Origin: Sialis fuliginosa | Taxonomy: Eukaryota; Arthropoda; Insecta; Megaloptera; Sialidae | Reading direction: 5' to 3' | Assembly (NCBI GenBank): GCA_961205875.1 | Contig: OY540810.1 | Coordinates: 21,824,001 to 21,888,000 of the forward strand | DNA: 64,000 nucleotides | Part shown: one piece after another, positions 49,180 through 61,627 of the stretch | Position numbering within the stretch: the first letter of the stretch is position 1 | How the letters are laid out: each line of letters starts with the position of its first letter | Notes under the pieces: generated by a model | The model's database searches: none | Told to the model about the DNA's origin: nothing | What the model saw: only the letters and a program-made list of their open reading frames with translations | Position numbers and translations under genes: made by a program

Positions 49180-50690
49180 AAGAATATTCTATCTATTTTA
49201 CATAAAACCTCCATAAAAATAATATGATTCCAGAAACAAATTATTTTCTGCTCTCAACTATTGAAATTAGGTCTAAAAAAGACAATGACCCTCGTTTGAG
49301 TAGAGTCTGCTAAAAGTAACAAATTAAAAGTTCGTTTTAATATTTAAAATTGACGAATATTCTATCTATTTTTCAAATAAACCTACAAAAATATAATATG
49401 GTTCTGGAAACAAATTATTTAAGGCTCTCAATTATTTAAATAAGGTCTAAAAAAGACAATGACATACATTTGATTAGGGTCTACTGAGAGTAACAAATTA
49501 AAAATTTGAATTAATATTTAAAATTGACGAATATTCTATCTATTTTTCTTATAAACCTACAAAAAAATAATATGATTCTGGAAACAAATTATTTAAGGCT
49601 CTCAATTATTTAAATAAGGTCTAAAAAAGACAATGACACTCATTTGATTAGGGTCTACTGAGAGTAAAAAATTAAAAATTCGAATTAATATTTAAAATTG
49701 ACGAATATTCTATCTATTTTTCATATAAACCTACAAAAAAATAATATGATTCTGGAAACAAATTATTTAAGGCTCTCAATTATTTAAATAAGGTCTAAAA
49801 AAGACAATGACACTCATTTAATTAGGGTCTGCTGAGAGTAACAAATTAAAAGTTCGTTTTAATATTTAAAATTGACGAATATTCTATCTATTTTTCATAT
49901 AAACCTAGAAAAAAATAATATGATTCTGGAAACAAATTATTTAAGGCTCTCAACTATTTAAATAAGGTCTAAAAAAGACAATGACCCTCGTTTGAGTAGA
50001 GTCTGCTGAGAGTAACAAATTAAAAGTTTGTTTTAATATTTAAAATTGACGAATATTCTATCTATTTTTCAAATAAACCTACAAAAATATAATATGTTTC
50101 TGGAAACAAATTATTTAAGGCTCTCAATTATTTAAATAAGGTCTAAAAAAGACAATGACACTCATTCGTGTAGGGTCTGCTGAGAGTAACAAATTAAAAG
50201 TTCGTTTTAATAATTAAAATTGACGAAAATTCTATCTATTTTACATAAAACCTCCATAAAAATAATATGATTCAGGAAACAAATTATTTAAGACTCTCGT
50301 CTATTGAAATAAGGTCTAAAAAAGACAATGACACTCATTTGATTAGGGTCTGCTGAGAGTAACAAATTAAAAGTTCGTTTTAATATTTAAAATTGACGAA
50401 AATTCTATCTATTTTACATAAAACCTCCATAAAAATAATATGATTCTGGAAACAAATTATTTAAGGCTCTCGACTATTGAAATAAGGTCTAAAAAAGACA
50501 ATGACACTCATTTGATTAGGGTCTGCTGAGAGTAACAAATTAAAAGTTCGTTTTTCATATTTATACTTGACGAATATTTTATCTATGTTATATAAAACCT
50601 CCATAAAAATATTTTGATTCCGGAAACAAATTTTTATAAGGCTCTCAACTATATAAACTAAATAAGGTCTAAAAAAGACATAAGACATCA
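49180..50690 (+). repeat. 174-bp tandem array, forward half
   Basis: The word 'attgacgaatattctatc' recurs at a spacing of 174 bp (once 173): at about 49351, 49525, 49699, 49873, 50047, 50221, 50394 and 50568. Units also share 'gtctaaaaaagacaatgaca'. Confidence 0.9.
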
Positions 50691-52330
50691 TAATATTTTT
50701 ATGGAGGTTTTATGTTAAATAGATAGAATATTCGTCAATTTTAAATATTAAAACGAACTTTTAATTTGTTACTCTCAGCAGACCCTAATCAAATGAGTGT
50801 CATTGTCTTTTTTAGACCTTACTTAAATAGTCGAGAGCCTTAAATAATTTGTTTCCAGAATCATATTTCTTTTTTGTAGGTTTATTTGAAAAATAGATAG
50901 AATATTCGTCAATTTTAAATATTAAAACGAACTTTTAATTTGTTACTCTCAGCAGACCCTAATCAAATGAGTGTCACTGTCTTTTTTAGACCTTATTTAA
51001 ATAGTCGAGAGCCTGAAATAATTTGTTTCCAGAATCATATTATTTTTTTGTAGGATTATATGAAAAATAGATAGAATATTCGTCAATTTTAAATATTAAA
51101 ACGAACTTTTAGTTTGTTACTCTCAGAAGATCCTACTCAAATGAGTGTCATTGTCTTTTTTAGACCTTGTTTCAATTGTCGAGAGCCTTAAATAATTTGT
51201 TTCCGAAATTATATTATTTTTTTGTAGGTTTATATGAAAAATTGATAGAATATTCGTCAATTTTAAATATTACTTCGAACTTTTCATTTGTTACTCTCAG
51301 CAGACTCTACTCAAACGACGGTCATTGTCTTTTTTAGACCTTATTTCAATAGTTGAGAGCAGAAAATAATTTGTTTCTGGAATCATATTATTTTTATGGA
51401 TGTTTTATGTAAAATAGATTGAATTTTCGTCAATTTTAAATATTAAAATGAACTTTTAATTTGTTACTCTCAGCAGACCCTACTCAAATGTGTGTCATTA
51501 TCTTTTTTAGACCTTATTTAAATAGTCGAGAGCCTGAAATATTTTGTTTCCAGAATCATATTATTTTTTTGTAGGTTTATTTGAAAAACAGATAGAATAT
51601 TCGTCAATTTTAAATATTAAAACGAACTTTTAATTTGTTACTCTTAGCAGACTCTACTCAAACGAGGGTCATTGTCTTTTTTAGACCTTATTTCAATAGT
51701 TGAGAGCAGAAAATAATTTGTTTCTGGAATCATATTATTTTTATGGATGTTTTATGTAAAATAGATTGAATTTTCGTCAATTTTAAATATTAAAATGAAC
51801 TTTTAATTTGTTACTCTCAGCAGACCCTACTCAAATGTGTGTCATTATCTTTTTTAGACCTTATTTAAATAGTCGAGAGCCTGAAATAATTTGTTTCCAG
51901 AATCATATTATTTTTTTGTAGGTTTATTTGAAAAATAGATAGAATATTCGTCAATTTTAAATATTAAAACGAACTTTTAATTTGTTACTCTTAGCAGACT
52001 CTACTCAAACGAGGGTCATTGTCTTTTTTAGACCTTATTTCAATAGTTGAGAGCAGAAAATAATTTGTTTCTGGAATCATATTATTTTTATGGATGTTTT
52101 ATGTAAAATAGATTGAATTTTCGTCAATTTTAAATATTAAAATGAACTTTTAATTTGTTATTCTCAGCAGACCCTACTCAAATGTGTGTCATTATCTTTT
52201 TTAGACCTTATTTAAATAGTCGAGAGCCTGAAATAATTTGTTTCCGGAATCATATTATTTTTATGGAGGTTTTATGTAAAATAGATAGAATATTCTTCAA
52301 TTTAAGTTTAGTTGTAATTAGTCACTAATT
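50690..52330 (-). repeat. 174-bp tandem array, reverse half
   Basis: Complementary word 'attcgtcaattttaaat' at about 50731, 50905, 51079, 51253, 51426, 51600, 51773, 51947 and 52120. The last units alternate in two types, giving a 347-bp higher-order repeat. Confidence 0.9.
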
Positions 52331-53475
52331 TTCATCAGAATTAATTCATGAATGTGTACTGGATGTATTGGCTATAACCTTCATGTACTTACATTTCTAA
52401 CGCAAAAAAAAAAAAAAAAAATAAAAAAAAAAAAATGGGAGCCGAAAGAACTGCCCAAGTTACAAATTCGGACACAAAATTTTTTACTCTAGCTTTAATA
52501 GTGGCTGAGATATCGCGAACCCTGCTAACTTTAGATTAAAGTTAGCAGGGTCTTAGTTTTTTGAAAACGGCTCAAGGTACAAAATTAATTCTGGCGGGAC
52601 AAAATAGCGACAAAAAAGTGACAAAATGACAAATACTTTTTCTTTGATCCTGCAAAAGTACCCTGCTAAATTTATATACATTGTTTTTTAAGTTTTTATA
52701 TGTATTAATTTTTTTATTATAATATATTTGTATATGATCTATAGATCGTACATATGTTTATGCAATAGCATTTTTTTAGTCATCAGATTTGAATTAATGT
52801 GGAAGTTAAGGAAAGGTATTATTGTAAGAATTTACCAAATTTATGTAAATATATATAGTACGAACTTTTTAAGCATCCTGTACTCACTAAAAATGTACGG
52901 AATGCTTTATAACAAATATTTCGTAGTTCATATTTGATATATCAATTATATATATGTATATTTTTTATTATTATATATGTACCAACGTTGCTTGTGTTCT
53001 CATTTTTTATTCTTACATATGTATTTTATATGAATAAAAAGTTATTTTATGTCAATGTATTTTTATTTTAGTTTTCACAATTTTTCTATTGTAATCTGTC
53101 ATTTTATTCAAATTTCCAGATTTAAAATAATACATAAATATAAAACCAAGATATTTATTTGTTGTTTAGAAAGTTTATTTTATTTTTGTCTATTTTATTA
53201 GATGAGCGATGGGAAAAAAGAATATTTTTAGTGACTCAAGTGATATACTATGTCGCATGTGCTAAGGGGGTCCTGGGCGCTATTTACTTTAATTTTTTTA
53301 GCCGAATGTTCAAGACTTTTATTTATGAGAATATTATTTTGTTTAATTTTTTGGGTTCTGACACTATAAATTTTATCTATTATGTTAAGTTAACTGTTTT
53401 ATGAGATATTATTACTAGTATTGCCTATGGTCGAAATTCAACCAATATTTTACCTACCTCAACGGCAACAACACA

Positions 53476-53520
53476 TTTGCGCACAGTACCTAACCTAACC
53501 TTACATAACCTAACCTGCTT
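53476..53520. repeat. CCTAA-type interstitial pentamers
   Basis: 'acctaacctaaccttacata' then 'acctaacctg': five CCTAA-like words, the complement of the insect telomere unit TTAGG. Short traces also at 674 and 23109. Confidence 0.5.
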
Positions 53521-53534
53521 TTACAACAAAAATT

Positions 53535-54439
53535 TCCAAATAAGAACACTGCAATTGAACGCGAATTAAAAATCTCTATGCATTCTCTATACGTTTGATA
53601 GAAATAAAAACTATTTATTTTTGCCGCTTGGTGACGTTAGGAGTATTGCTATGCTGTTGAACCATGCGAGGGGAAATAAACAAACAGCGAGAGGGGAAAT
53701 CATGTGTGTATTTTAAAACATAAAAAATATATCATTTATAAAATATTTTATAAATTAAAAGACATTGCACTGAAGGGGTAGATCGGGAAGAACGGATAAA
53801 AAAATTATGAATACCATAGTAAAAACTAAAAATTATTTTATTACAATTTTGTTGTCAAATTTTTATTTGAGAAGATATACCAATAACATTCACCAAATTA
53901 ATTAGGGATGAAAAATCTCTATCATGTAAGGGTAAGCAAAAAAATGGTAAAAACATTAAAGAAATATTTTGTGTCAATTTACTTACATTTGATGAAATTT
54001 TTAACTATCAATAGTTGTTGGGAGACATAAAGGAATGTTTATAAAAAATAATGTTTTCATACATGCAACACTTTATTCTATAGTTCTGGGTACACAGATA
54101 TCATTTTATTTAAGAAAAACGAAAAATATATAAAAGTAGAAAGATTGGCAATAACATAAATTAAATTAATGTTTATACATAGAAACTGTTAAATATGACA
54201 GACTTCGCAGACATTAAAATCCTTATAGAACTACGGAATACAAAAATAACAATCTGTAAAAGTAATAAAAATGAGGTCTTATTGTGCATTTAAATCGTAT
54301 TAATTAGAAATATAAAATAAATCTGGAACTCTTTTAGTTTTTATTATGTTGAATTTAACTTCTCACATAGTACGGGTTGTTATTATTTGAGCCAAATGAG
54401 ATATGTAATTTGAAACATATTAATGTATGTTTATTTGTA
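53535..54439. other. Intergenic DNA, nothing recognised
   Basis: AT-rich sequence without exons or element ends that I could match. Confidence 0.35.
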
Positions 54440-54765
54440 TTGCAGTACGCATACTGCTGTCTTTTTTTTAATTTGTTTGCGCTACTTTGCAATAATACTA
54501 CAAGAAAATCAATATTTAATAAAATGGTCTAGTTCACTTTAAACGTAGGTAGGGTTGGTTAGTGAGGATGCTGTATGCAGAAGTCATCAACGACCGTATT
54601 TGTAAGGGGTTATGATTGAGATATTATATTATAATAATGTGGGTGGATTTAAAGTACATTTTATGTAAAAAAGGACCAGGATAATGTAGATATATATATA
54701 TACTATGTTGAATATATATTCATTTAGATGAAATATTAGGGGAAACATCAAGGCAGAGTGTTAAT
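54440..54765 (+). repeat. Direct repeat, copy 1
   Basis: Shares 'aagaaaatcaatatt' with 56410 and 'gtgggtggatttaaagtaca' through 'gaaacatcaaggcagag' with 58300-58430. Copy 2 is split by a Helitron and a MITE. Confidence 0.5.
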
Positions 54766-56059
54766 GAATTATTCAAATATCTTAAAAATAAAATAGAGTA
54801 AGAAAAAAAATTAAGTTAAAATTCCAAAAATTACCTGAGAAACAGTCAATTTAGTGAGAGAAAATAGCGTGGCCGCTTATGAGTTTATGACCCTAAAGAA
54901 ACTTTAAACGCGTTTTTCTCGAAACGACTTTTTCGATCTGGTTCCAGCGATTTATCAAAGACTAATGAACCGATAAAAAATTTTTTCGTAATCGCAGTGA
55001 CCAAGTCTGTGCGTAGCCGTTTTTTTTGTTATTTACTATTTTTGAAGACTGCTTGAATTAAAAAAAGGTGTGAAAAATAAAAAATAAATTTAATCTGTCG
55101 CCGTTTTGTCAAAAAATTAAATAAAAATTAATAAACGGCTACGCACAACTATATTCATATAGATATTGATAAAATATCTATTTATTTATTTCCAATAACC
55201 CATCCCAAAATTCGATAGAACTACAGAGAAAAATTTTTTTTGGTCGTCACATCGAGGCTCATAATTTTGTAAATTTTTAATATTTTTCAATAAAAATTGA
55301 TATTGAATAAGTTGAATACATACTTAATAAAAGTTTTCCCATCCCAAAATAAGTTAGGTATGCTTGTGAAAAAATTTCCCAAACATTGACAATTTTTTGA
55401 CTCGTCACAGTGGCTTTTTCCCCTAAGTCAATAATTTCATCGTTACCCAATATAAAATATTTTAATAAAATACAGGCTACGAAAAATAAAACCTTACTAA
55501 AAATAATATTGTGTTGGAATTTAAATAACTAAAAAAATGCTATAAATGTAAATATAATTTTTTTTACCGTTTATTAAATGAATATGTAACATTCAACAAA
55601 AAATTTAAAGTCGATATACTATCCTTTGTCTTTGGATTTCTTATCTGCTTGCCATAAATAAGGTTCTTAAATGGAAAGGAAGAATATTTATAACGTGCTG
55701 ATTTACTTAGAATAGTTGGGTAGATGTCAGATTGTCACCTATCTGTTACATATTTTGATAAACGTATATGTGGTATTTTAGTCGACGTATCACATTAATG
55801 ATACATCGACGTCATGACATCAAATATCCCATAAAGGAGAGTTTTTGATGTTACCATCGCAGTATCTTGGTCATAGCCCCCACAAAGAGGGGCGGGGAAG
55901 CCCAGCATGGCGAGTAAACAAACTTTTTTTGATCATCGTCAAAAAATTTTTTTAGACTTTTTAGTGAGAAGAAACCTACTGAAAATTCTAACCTGGGGGC
56001 CCGGAATAGTATGTGGAGGTATCAACATCCAATCCAATTGCACCGGGATTTTTTTCTTG
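54766..56059. other. Intergenic DNA with a weak inverted repeat
   Basis: 'tgcgtagccgttttttt' (55010) and 'aataaacggctacgcac' (55130) are inverted. Otherwise nothing recognised. Confidence 0.35.
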
Positions 56060-56340
56060 CTTGCTTAAATATATTTCATCTTTGTTTCTAGTATCGTAAT
56101 AAAGGTGATGATAAATCAGGACAGGTAACTATCCTTGGTACGCTCCTGTACGCGCAAATGCACATAGCAACGTGATGCGACCTAGACATGAGAAATAATG
56201 CAGTTGCAAGAATACCTCCATAACGAAAGCTTGCAATATTTTGTACGTATTGTAATAAATAGATACAATTAATATTGAAATTTTTGTATAAGTGACAATC
56301 AAAAGTGGTCAAATAAGGTAAGTTAAAACATCTCAATGCA
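56060..56340 (+). repeat. Second copy of the 30250-30540 block
   Basis: Ends 'gtggtcaaataag|gtaagt', again with a good donor, about 3.9 kb upstream of gene E exon 1. Confidence 0.4.
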
Positions 56341-56910
56341 TTGTTGTTTGTATTGTGATGTCCATCCTGCTGTAATTTTTCTGAATATTTTTGTCACTTT
56401 GCAACAGTTCAAGAAAATCAATACCTATTTTATAAAAATAGATCCGGTTCTTTCAACGACAAATTGATTGGAGGTTGAACATTATCATCTCAGTTTTTGA
56501 TAAAATTTTTAGAAGGAATGCGTGAAATATTTTAAAAAATTACAGAATTTATAAGGAATTAAAATTTTATATTATGAGGAGGCTTTTTTGATATGTTTTA
56601 TATTTTATCTTGAATTAATGCCATAAATATATCATTGAACTACTTTTTAACTATTGTATAGTTTTTCGTTTTTATCTAATTTTTTATTTAGTAGTAAAAA
56701 AAGTTGCGTAATCCGTTATTAATAAAGTAGCATGTTAAAGTTAAATCTTTTTGAAGTAGATTAGAAAATATCCCTGTTAAAAATAAAAATGTTCAAATGA
56801 AAAAAAATCTCATGCCAGTTATGTAACACCAACATAAAAAAATTATATGACTACCTTTACAAAATTCAAGAGATATTTTAATTAAAGTAATCGATGGAAG
56901 TTATCAAAGA

Positions 56911-57780
56911 CTAGCTGGGCCCACGCGGCTTCGCTCGCGTGGACTAGGGAATTATTGTTTAGGATTTAAAAAATATATAGTTGAATTAATCACAAACACG
57001 ATTAGTTATTAATGTAATAAAAACCAAATACACTTAAATTACCTACCTAACAAAAAGGAATCAGAACAAAAAGTAAAAATAATTTTTGTTCTATTTAAAT
57101 TTAAAAGTTAATTATTGAAAACAAAATAAACAATTGACAATCAATAGAATACCGGCCTGTTCTGCCCAGCGTGTTGGCACGTTCCCTCGCCGCTCCCCGC
57201 GCACGGACACAATCGCGCGAATAATATGTTCCCATATGTATATTTCGATATTTTCTAAACTATACGACCAAATTGGATGCTGTAAATGGCAAATTATATC
57301 TACATTAAGTACTTATGACGATGAAATCATTTATTTTGATAAGGATTAATGTTTTGCAGGTCATAAGTCCATGTAAACAGAACCCAAATATTTTATGTTT
57401 TCTTTGTAACATAAAAGCAGTCATTGTGGCTTAAATATAAAAGTTAGACATATCGTGTCGCGGACTTTATTGTAGAACTTTTGATTCTACACAATTCTTC
57501 AATACATTATTTTGTTCTATATTGAACGGTTTAGGCAGCGTATTACAAAACAGCGCGCCGACGGCAAAATTTTTTCCGACTTGATTTACTATTATCGTCA
57601 CTGCTTAGTTGTTATGTTACCTAACGTAAAAAAATATAGCCTATAACCTGGCCAGAGAACGTACCTATGAATTAAAAAAAAAACACGTAAATCGGATAAG
57701 TGGTTCTCGAGTGATAAGGTAACTAACGGACAGACAGACAGACAGACAGAGAGAGAGACGTTGAGCTTTATATATATTAA
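56911..57780 (-). mobile_element. Helitron-type repeat, minus orientation
   Basis: Starts CTAGCTGGGCCCACGCGG (complement of a Helitron 3' end) and ends 'ttgagctttatatatattaa', with a (GACA)n tract at 57728-57752. The 71-codon frame inside has no recognisable motif. Confidence 0.6.
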
Positions 57781-58008
57781 GGAAGCCCCATTTGACGGTA
57801 CCTGTATACTGTGTCCACATGATCCTCATGATCATATCTACATGGGGATTTCTGTTATAAGAGGTACACATTCAGTTAACATATGTATGGTTTAAATAAA
57901 ATAGATAGAGGAATATTATGCCATAAAAATATTTTAATTTTATCTATTTGGTGTAAATACGTCATAACCGTTCAGTGTTAATGTTGGCATCGCTATGTTC
58001 GATTTACT

Positions 58009-58228
58009 CATAGACATAAAGACATGGACTGCGCCATCCATATCTTACGAGTGTAAGAAAGTGGACACAGAGACAGAGTTTGGTTAAACCAGCTTCTATC
58101 TCCGTCTAAGCTCATAACGGCAGCGTGTAAGAAAAAGATAGAATATGGTTTCACCCCGCTCCATCTCTCTTTTCTTCATGACCATTTTAAAATGCGGATC
58201 ACGCTGTCCAGTACTACATGTCTATGGA
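58009..58228. repeat. 220-bp TIR MITE
   Basis: Ends 'catagacataaagacatgga' and inverted 'tactacatgtctatgga'. Interior 'gtgtaagaaa' words in repeat. Confidence 0.55.
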
Positions 58229-58234
58229 TTTACT

Positions 58235-58430
58235 GTTGCTGTAATGCAGGAATCACCACTGACCGCATTTGTAAAGGGTATATTGAGAGATTATGTATAT
58301 TATAATAGTGTGGGTGGATTTAGAGTACATTCTGTGTAAAATAGGATAATGCAGATATTATATTAACTATGTTTTACATGAATTTATTTGGAGTAAATAT
58401 TTATAAGAGGGAACATCAAGGTGAGCGTTT
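58235..58430 (+). repeat. Direct repeat, copy 2 (distal part)
   Basis: Matches 54560-54765: 'ctgaccgcatttgtaaaggg', 'gtgggtggatttagagtac', 'gggaacatcaaggtgag'. Confidence 0.5.
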
Positions 58431-58467
58431 GAAAAATATCATTTTTTATTTAAAAAAAATTCGTCGA

Positions 58468-59569
58468 TATACAAGATTCCAAAAATTTTACCCAAAATTA
58501 GTGTTATTATTTAATATCTAGATAACCATACAGCCATAAAATTTGATAACTGGTTTATGATTAATAAGTGTTATCGATTTCCAATATCAAACAATAAAAA
58601 TTTAGACCAGGGGTGTATGGGGTCGGAGGGCCCACCGTTTTTTTCTCCCGAGTTTGGCATTTACATACATAAGATTATATGACACAAAATACACAAAAAT
58701 ATACTTTGTACCAACCGTTTTCGAAAAATATCGATAAAAAGAAAGTGTTGCATGATTTTACTTAATACGAATGCTTCAAATTACATAAAATAATCTTATA
58801 TTCTTATTCTATTATTAAAAATAAGATAAAAAGTTAATATAAATATATCCCCTAATACTTATCACCATAGTCTTATAGCCAGTTCTGTTCGTGTTACACA
58901 AACAAGAATATAAGCTTTTTTTTGCGTAATTTGAAGCATTAATTAAGTAAAATTTGTCAATACTTTTTTTTATCGATATTTCTCATTGGAGATGGGCCCA
59001 CTCTTGGTCCAATATTTTTGTTGTGTTGCTTTTTCGATATTGGTCCCAGTCTAGGCCAACCTTCAAATACCGAGCTTCGGGTCACCTATTGTTTACTCGA
59101 GGTTGGGCCAATTCTGGGTCAGCCTTGATTCGACAAGCCTTGACCGAGTCTTGAACGAAGTTATCATTTGTATCTTGGCCCAGTATTGGCAAGCATTGGC
59201 CAACCTTTGTAATTTCCTACAAGGAATCTTATTTTAGTGTCAAACTTGGAAAAAATTAAAGAACAAAAAAATATATGTTTAAAATCGGTGGGCCCACTGG
59301 TCCCATATACCCCTGGTCTAAATTATTATTGTTTGATACAGGAAATCAGTAAAATAAGTAATAATAAACCAGTTATCAAATTTCATGACTATATAACAAT
59401 GGGTTCTCTAGATATTAAATAAATACTAACTTTGGGCAAAATTTTTGGAAGGTTGTACGTGTACCTCTCTCACGAAAAATTTCTGGACAATTGTTCATAT
59501 GAAGTTTTTTTTGAATAACGCCCTCCATCTACTATTAAATTTTTGTACTCTAGTAAATCATCCTGTATG
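58468..59569. mobile_element. Full copy of the 31-33 kb foldback family
   Basis: Left arm in minus orientation (58480-58810) and right arm in plus (58920-59569, ending 'atcctgtatga'), centre near 58870. About 235 bp at 58990-59225 ('ggcccactcttggtccaata' to 'ggccaacctttgtaatttcc') are a separate insertion in the right arm. Confidence 0.65.
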
Positions 59570-60209
59570 ATACTATCGTTTACCGAACGTGTCTATGAAT
59601 TTATTATCTTCTTATATGACCAATAATATTCTCTATGGTGGTGGTTTGAAATAAAAAACAGAAAATAATCTTAAATGGTATAATTTGAACTTTCGTTAAA
59701 CAAAACATGATTTTTATTATTTGAATTTTTTACAAAATGGCGGCCATTCAACATGAAAATTGTGTGTTGTGAATATTTCCTGAAAATTTCAGTAATTGGT
59801 TAAATAGAGCAAGGGGAATCGTTTTAGATTATCGCAATAGGTATCACGTTGTAATAATACCTACATATTACGTACTGCTCTATAATGCTAGTGTGAATTT
59901 TTCAGATTTTTTTTATAAAATTTGATACGCATATATGTATAGGTATTCTATAAATTATGAACATTCGGATAATGCCCAGAAACAAAAATCTATTATTTCA
60001 AACATTCATTGTGGTATTCCCCCTTAAAAAATTTACGTTAGATTATCCACTGATGGTTAATGTTAAAATTTAATATAACATTTAATGAAACATATTTTTG
60101 ATTTCAGCCTTTCATATAGGAATCATACTCTGAAGTATAAGACGCGCTTAATAATATAAAAACAACATTTTTGAGCCATTCTAAACAATAGAGAAAACAT
60201 TTATTTAAA

Positions 60210-60529
60210 ATGCAGATTTTATTCACTTGTCGGCTTAAAAGCGATCAGGAATTTGAGACAATAAAATTAACGTGGACTAAGGTGGTATGTACAATGTGTT
60301 TCTATTTTTTCCAGAATTATTTTTTTCAATTTTATTTATTATGTTTTGTGCTGTACTAAAAAAATCTTCTGAAAATAGCTTCAATGTTCGTTTTGAATCT
60401 CAACAAGTCTATGATTATTATTATTAAAAAAAAATTGCTTCCAGGTCGGTAGTTTTGCCTTGGCTATTATATTAACTGGTATCACCTTATATTTATTAAA
60501 ACAAGAATATGAAGATGTTAATAAACAAG
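60210..60529 (+). CDS. Gene E: diverged member of the array, first two exons
   Basis: Exon 1 (60210-60284) reads MQILFTCRLKSDQEFETIKL then TWTKV with donor GTG|GTATGT. Exon 2 (60445-60529) reads VGSFALAIILTGITLYLL plus a charged loop (KQEYEDVNKQ) and ends G|GTTTGTATCAG. Intron phases (0, then 1), donors and the position of the first membrane segment equal those of A-D. The Cys cluster is reduced to one Cys and RTGT is lost. Intron 1 is only 160 bp. No exon 3 was found before 64000, so the gene continues outside the window, uses a distant exon, or is decaying. Membership is an inference. Confidence 0.45.
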
Positions 60530-61419
60530 GTTTGTATCAGTAAAATTGTCGATTTGTATGTATTTATGAATAATTCACATTGTATAGATATGTTTATTGA
60601 AGAATAAAAAACTATTTGTATGAACATAAAAAAATGAGATAATCGCAAGTTTTCCATTTTATAAAATCATTTTCAGGTTAAATAGAAATTCAGAATATAC
60701 CTGACCTTGCAAATAGTAACGGTTTTTATGAAAAAATTACTTGTATTACTTATTGTTAGTAACCTTGTCATATTTTTTTTAAATCTATGAAATGTGATAA
60801 ATAAAATTTTTATTATTCAAAATTATTTTATGTATATATTGTGAATAGTGTGGAAATATCTGTTTTTTTCAACTGTATTGTTATTTCTTTTTATGTGTAA
60901 AATATCAGAAATATATCGTTTATATTTGGTTATATTTGTGTGTCTCCACTCTTCTAGTCTGATTCGTTTGTTGTTTCATAACCTAAATATGTTCTGTGCT
61001 ATTTGTATGTACTGCTAATTCTATGAATGTTGTTTTTATCTTGTCTTATGTTAAGTAATACGATTAATAAGTTTATGTGAGGTATGTCCAATACAAAAAT
61101 GTTGACAGTATGCACAATATTCTACATGGTACACTATATATTACATATATTTGTTTTTTTTTTTTTAATACAGTTTATTTATTTAATTAATTTAATTATT
61201 ATTGTTTTTATAAGGTCTAGTGCTGACGTTTGTGTTCGATTTATTTTAACTATTGTATATATATATTGTATTGTATAATAAATTATCTCTATGCTATGCA
61301 TTGTTCTATCAAATTAATTATATAATTGTTGTTAATAAATGTTGTTTCAATCTGTCTGATTTTATTTTTATAACTGTGGTTATATATAATTTTAACGCAC
61401 TGTCTATAATTATATTATG
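60530..61419. other. Gene E intron 2 or flank
   Basis: Very AT-rich, no splice-bounded exon matching exon 3 of the family. Confidence 0.35.
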
Positions 61420-61590
61420 TGTATGGATCTTGCGTCTGGGTATAAGCCGCGTCAATTTTTTGCAGTGGACATCTCCAGGATTCTTTTGAAAGAAGTCCAC
61501 TGCAATATTCGGCGAAACGTTGGTCGATAGAACGATCAAATAGTTACGGCCTATACCCAGAAGCAAAAATCCATATCAAGATCACCGCGA
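61420..61590. mobile_element. Penelope-like repeat with hammerhead-like core
   Basis: Outer arms 'ctgggtataagccg' / 'cggcctatacccag' and inner arms 'gcagtggac' / 'gtccactgc' enclose 'gaaagaagtccactgc' and 'ggcgaaacg'. The family is shared with 121 and 21160. Confidence 0.45.
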
Positions 61591-61627
61591 AAACTTAAAA
61601 GCTTGTATTGTGTATATCTTTTTAAAG

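Larger units (their letters stand above)
48930..52681. mobile_element. Foldback-type element 2 made of 174-bp satellite arrays
   Basis: 9-bp target copies TGTTTTTTA at 48921-48929 and 52682-52690; the empty site is near 28688. Outer inverted ends run from 'atgtataaag'-like ATGTATATAAAGTTAGCAGG and extend about 130 bp. A second inverted zone ('gtaagtacatgaaggttata') follows. Inside are about nine direct units of 174 bp, then about ten in reverse from 50690. No transposase frame. Confidence 0.8.
38078..53220 (+). repeat. Segmental duplication, unit 2 (gene D)
   Basis: Collinear with unit 1 but 5.5 kb longer because of insertions at 38858, 39360, 40570, 41437, 47334 and 48930. The putative C promoter at 19511 falls outside the shared segment. 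Confidence 0.75.

Noticed and set aside
49180..52330. CRISPR-like regular repeats
   Set aside because: Units are 174 bp without spacers, in a eukaryotic foldback element.
57134..57349. 71-codon frame with Arg/Pro-rich start
   Set aside because: It lies inside a Helitron-type repeat and shows no family motif or codon pattern.
60101..60140. Exon-5-like acceptor 'gatttcag' followed by 'cctttcatataggaatc'
   Set aside because: The frame stops after eight codons and lacks NSYR, and no exon 4 precedes it.
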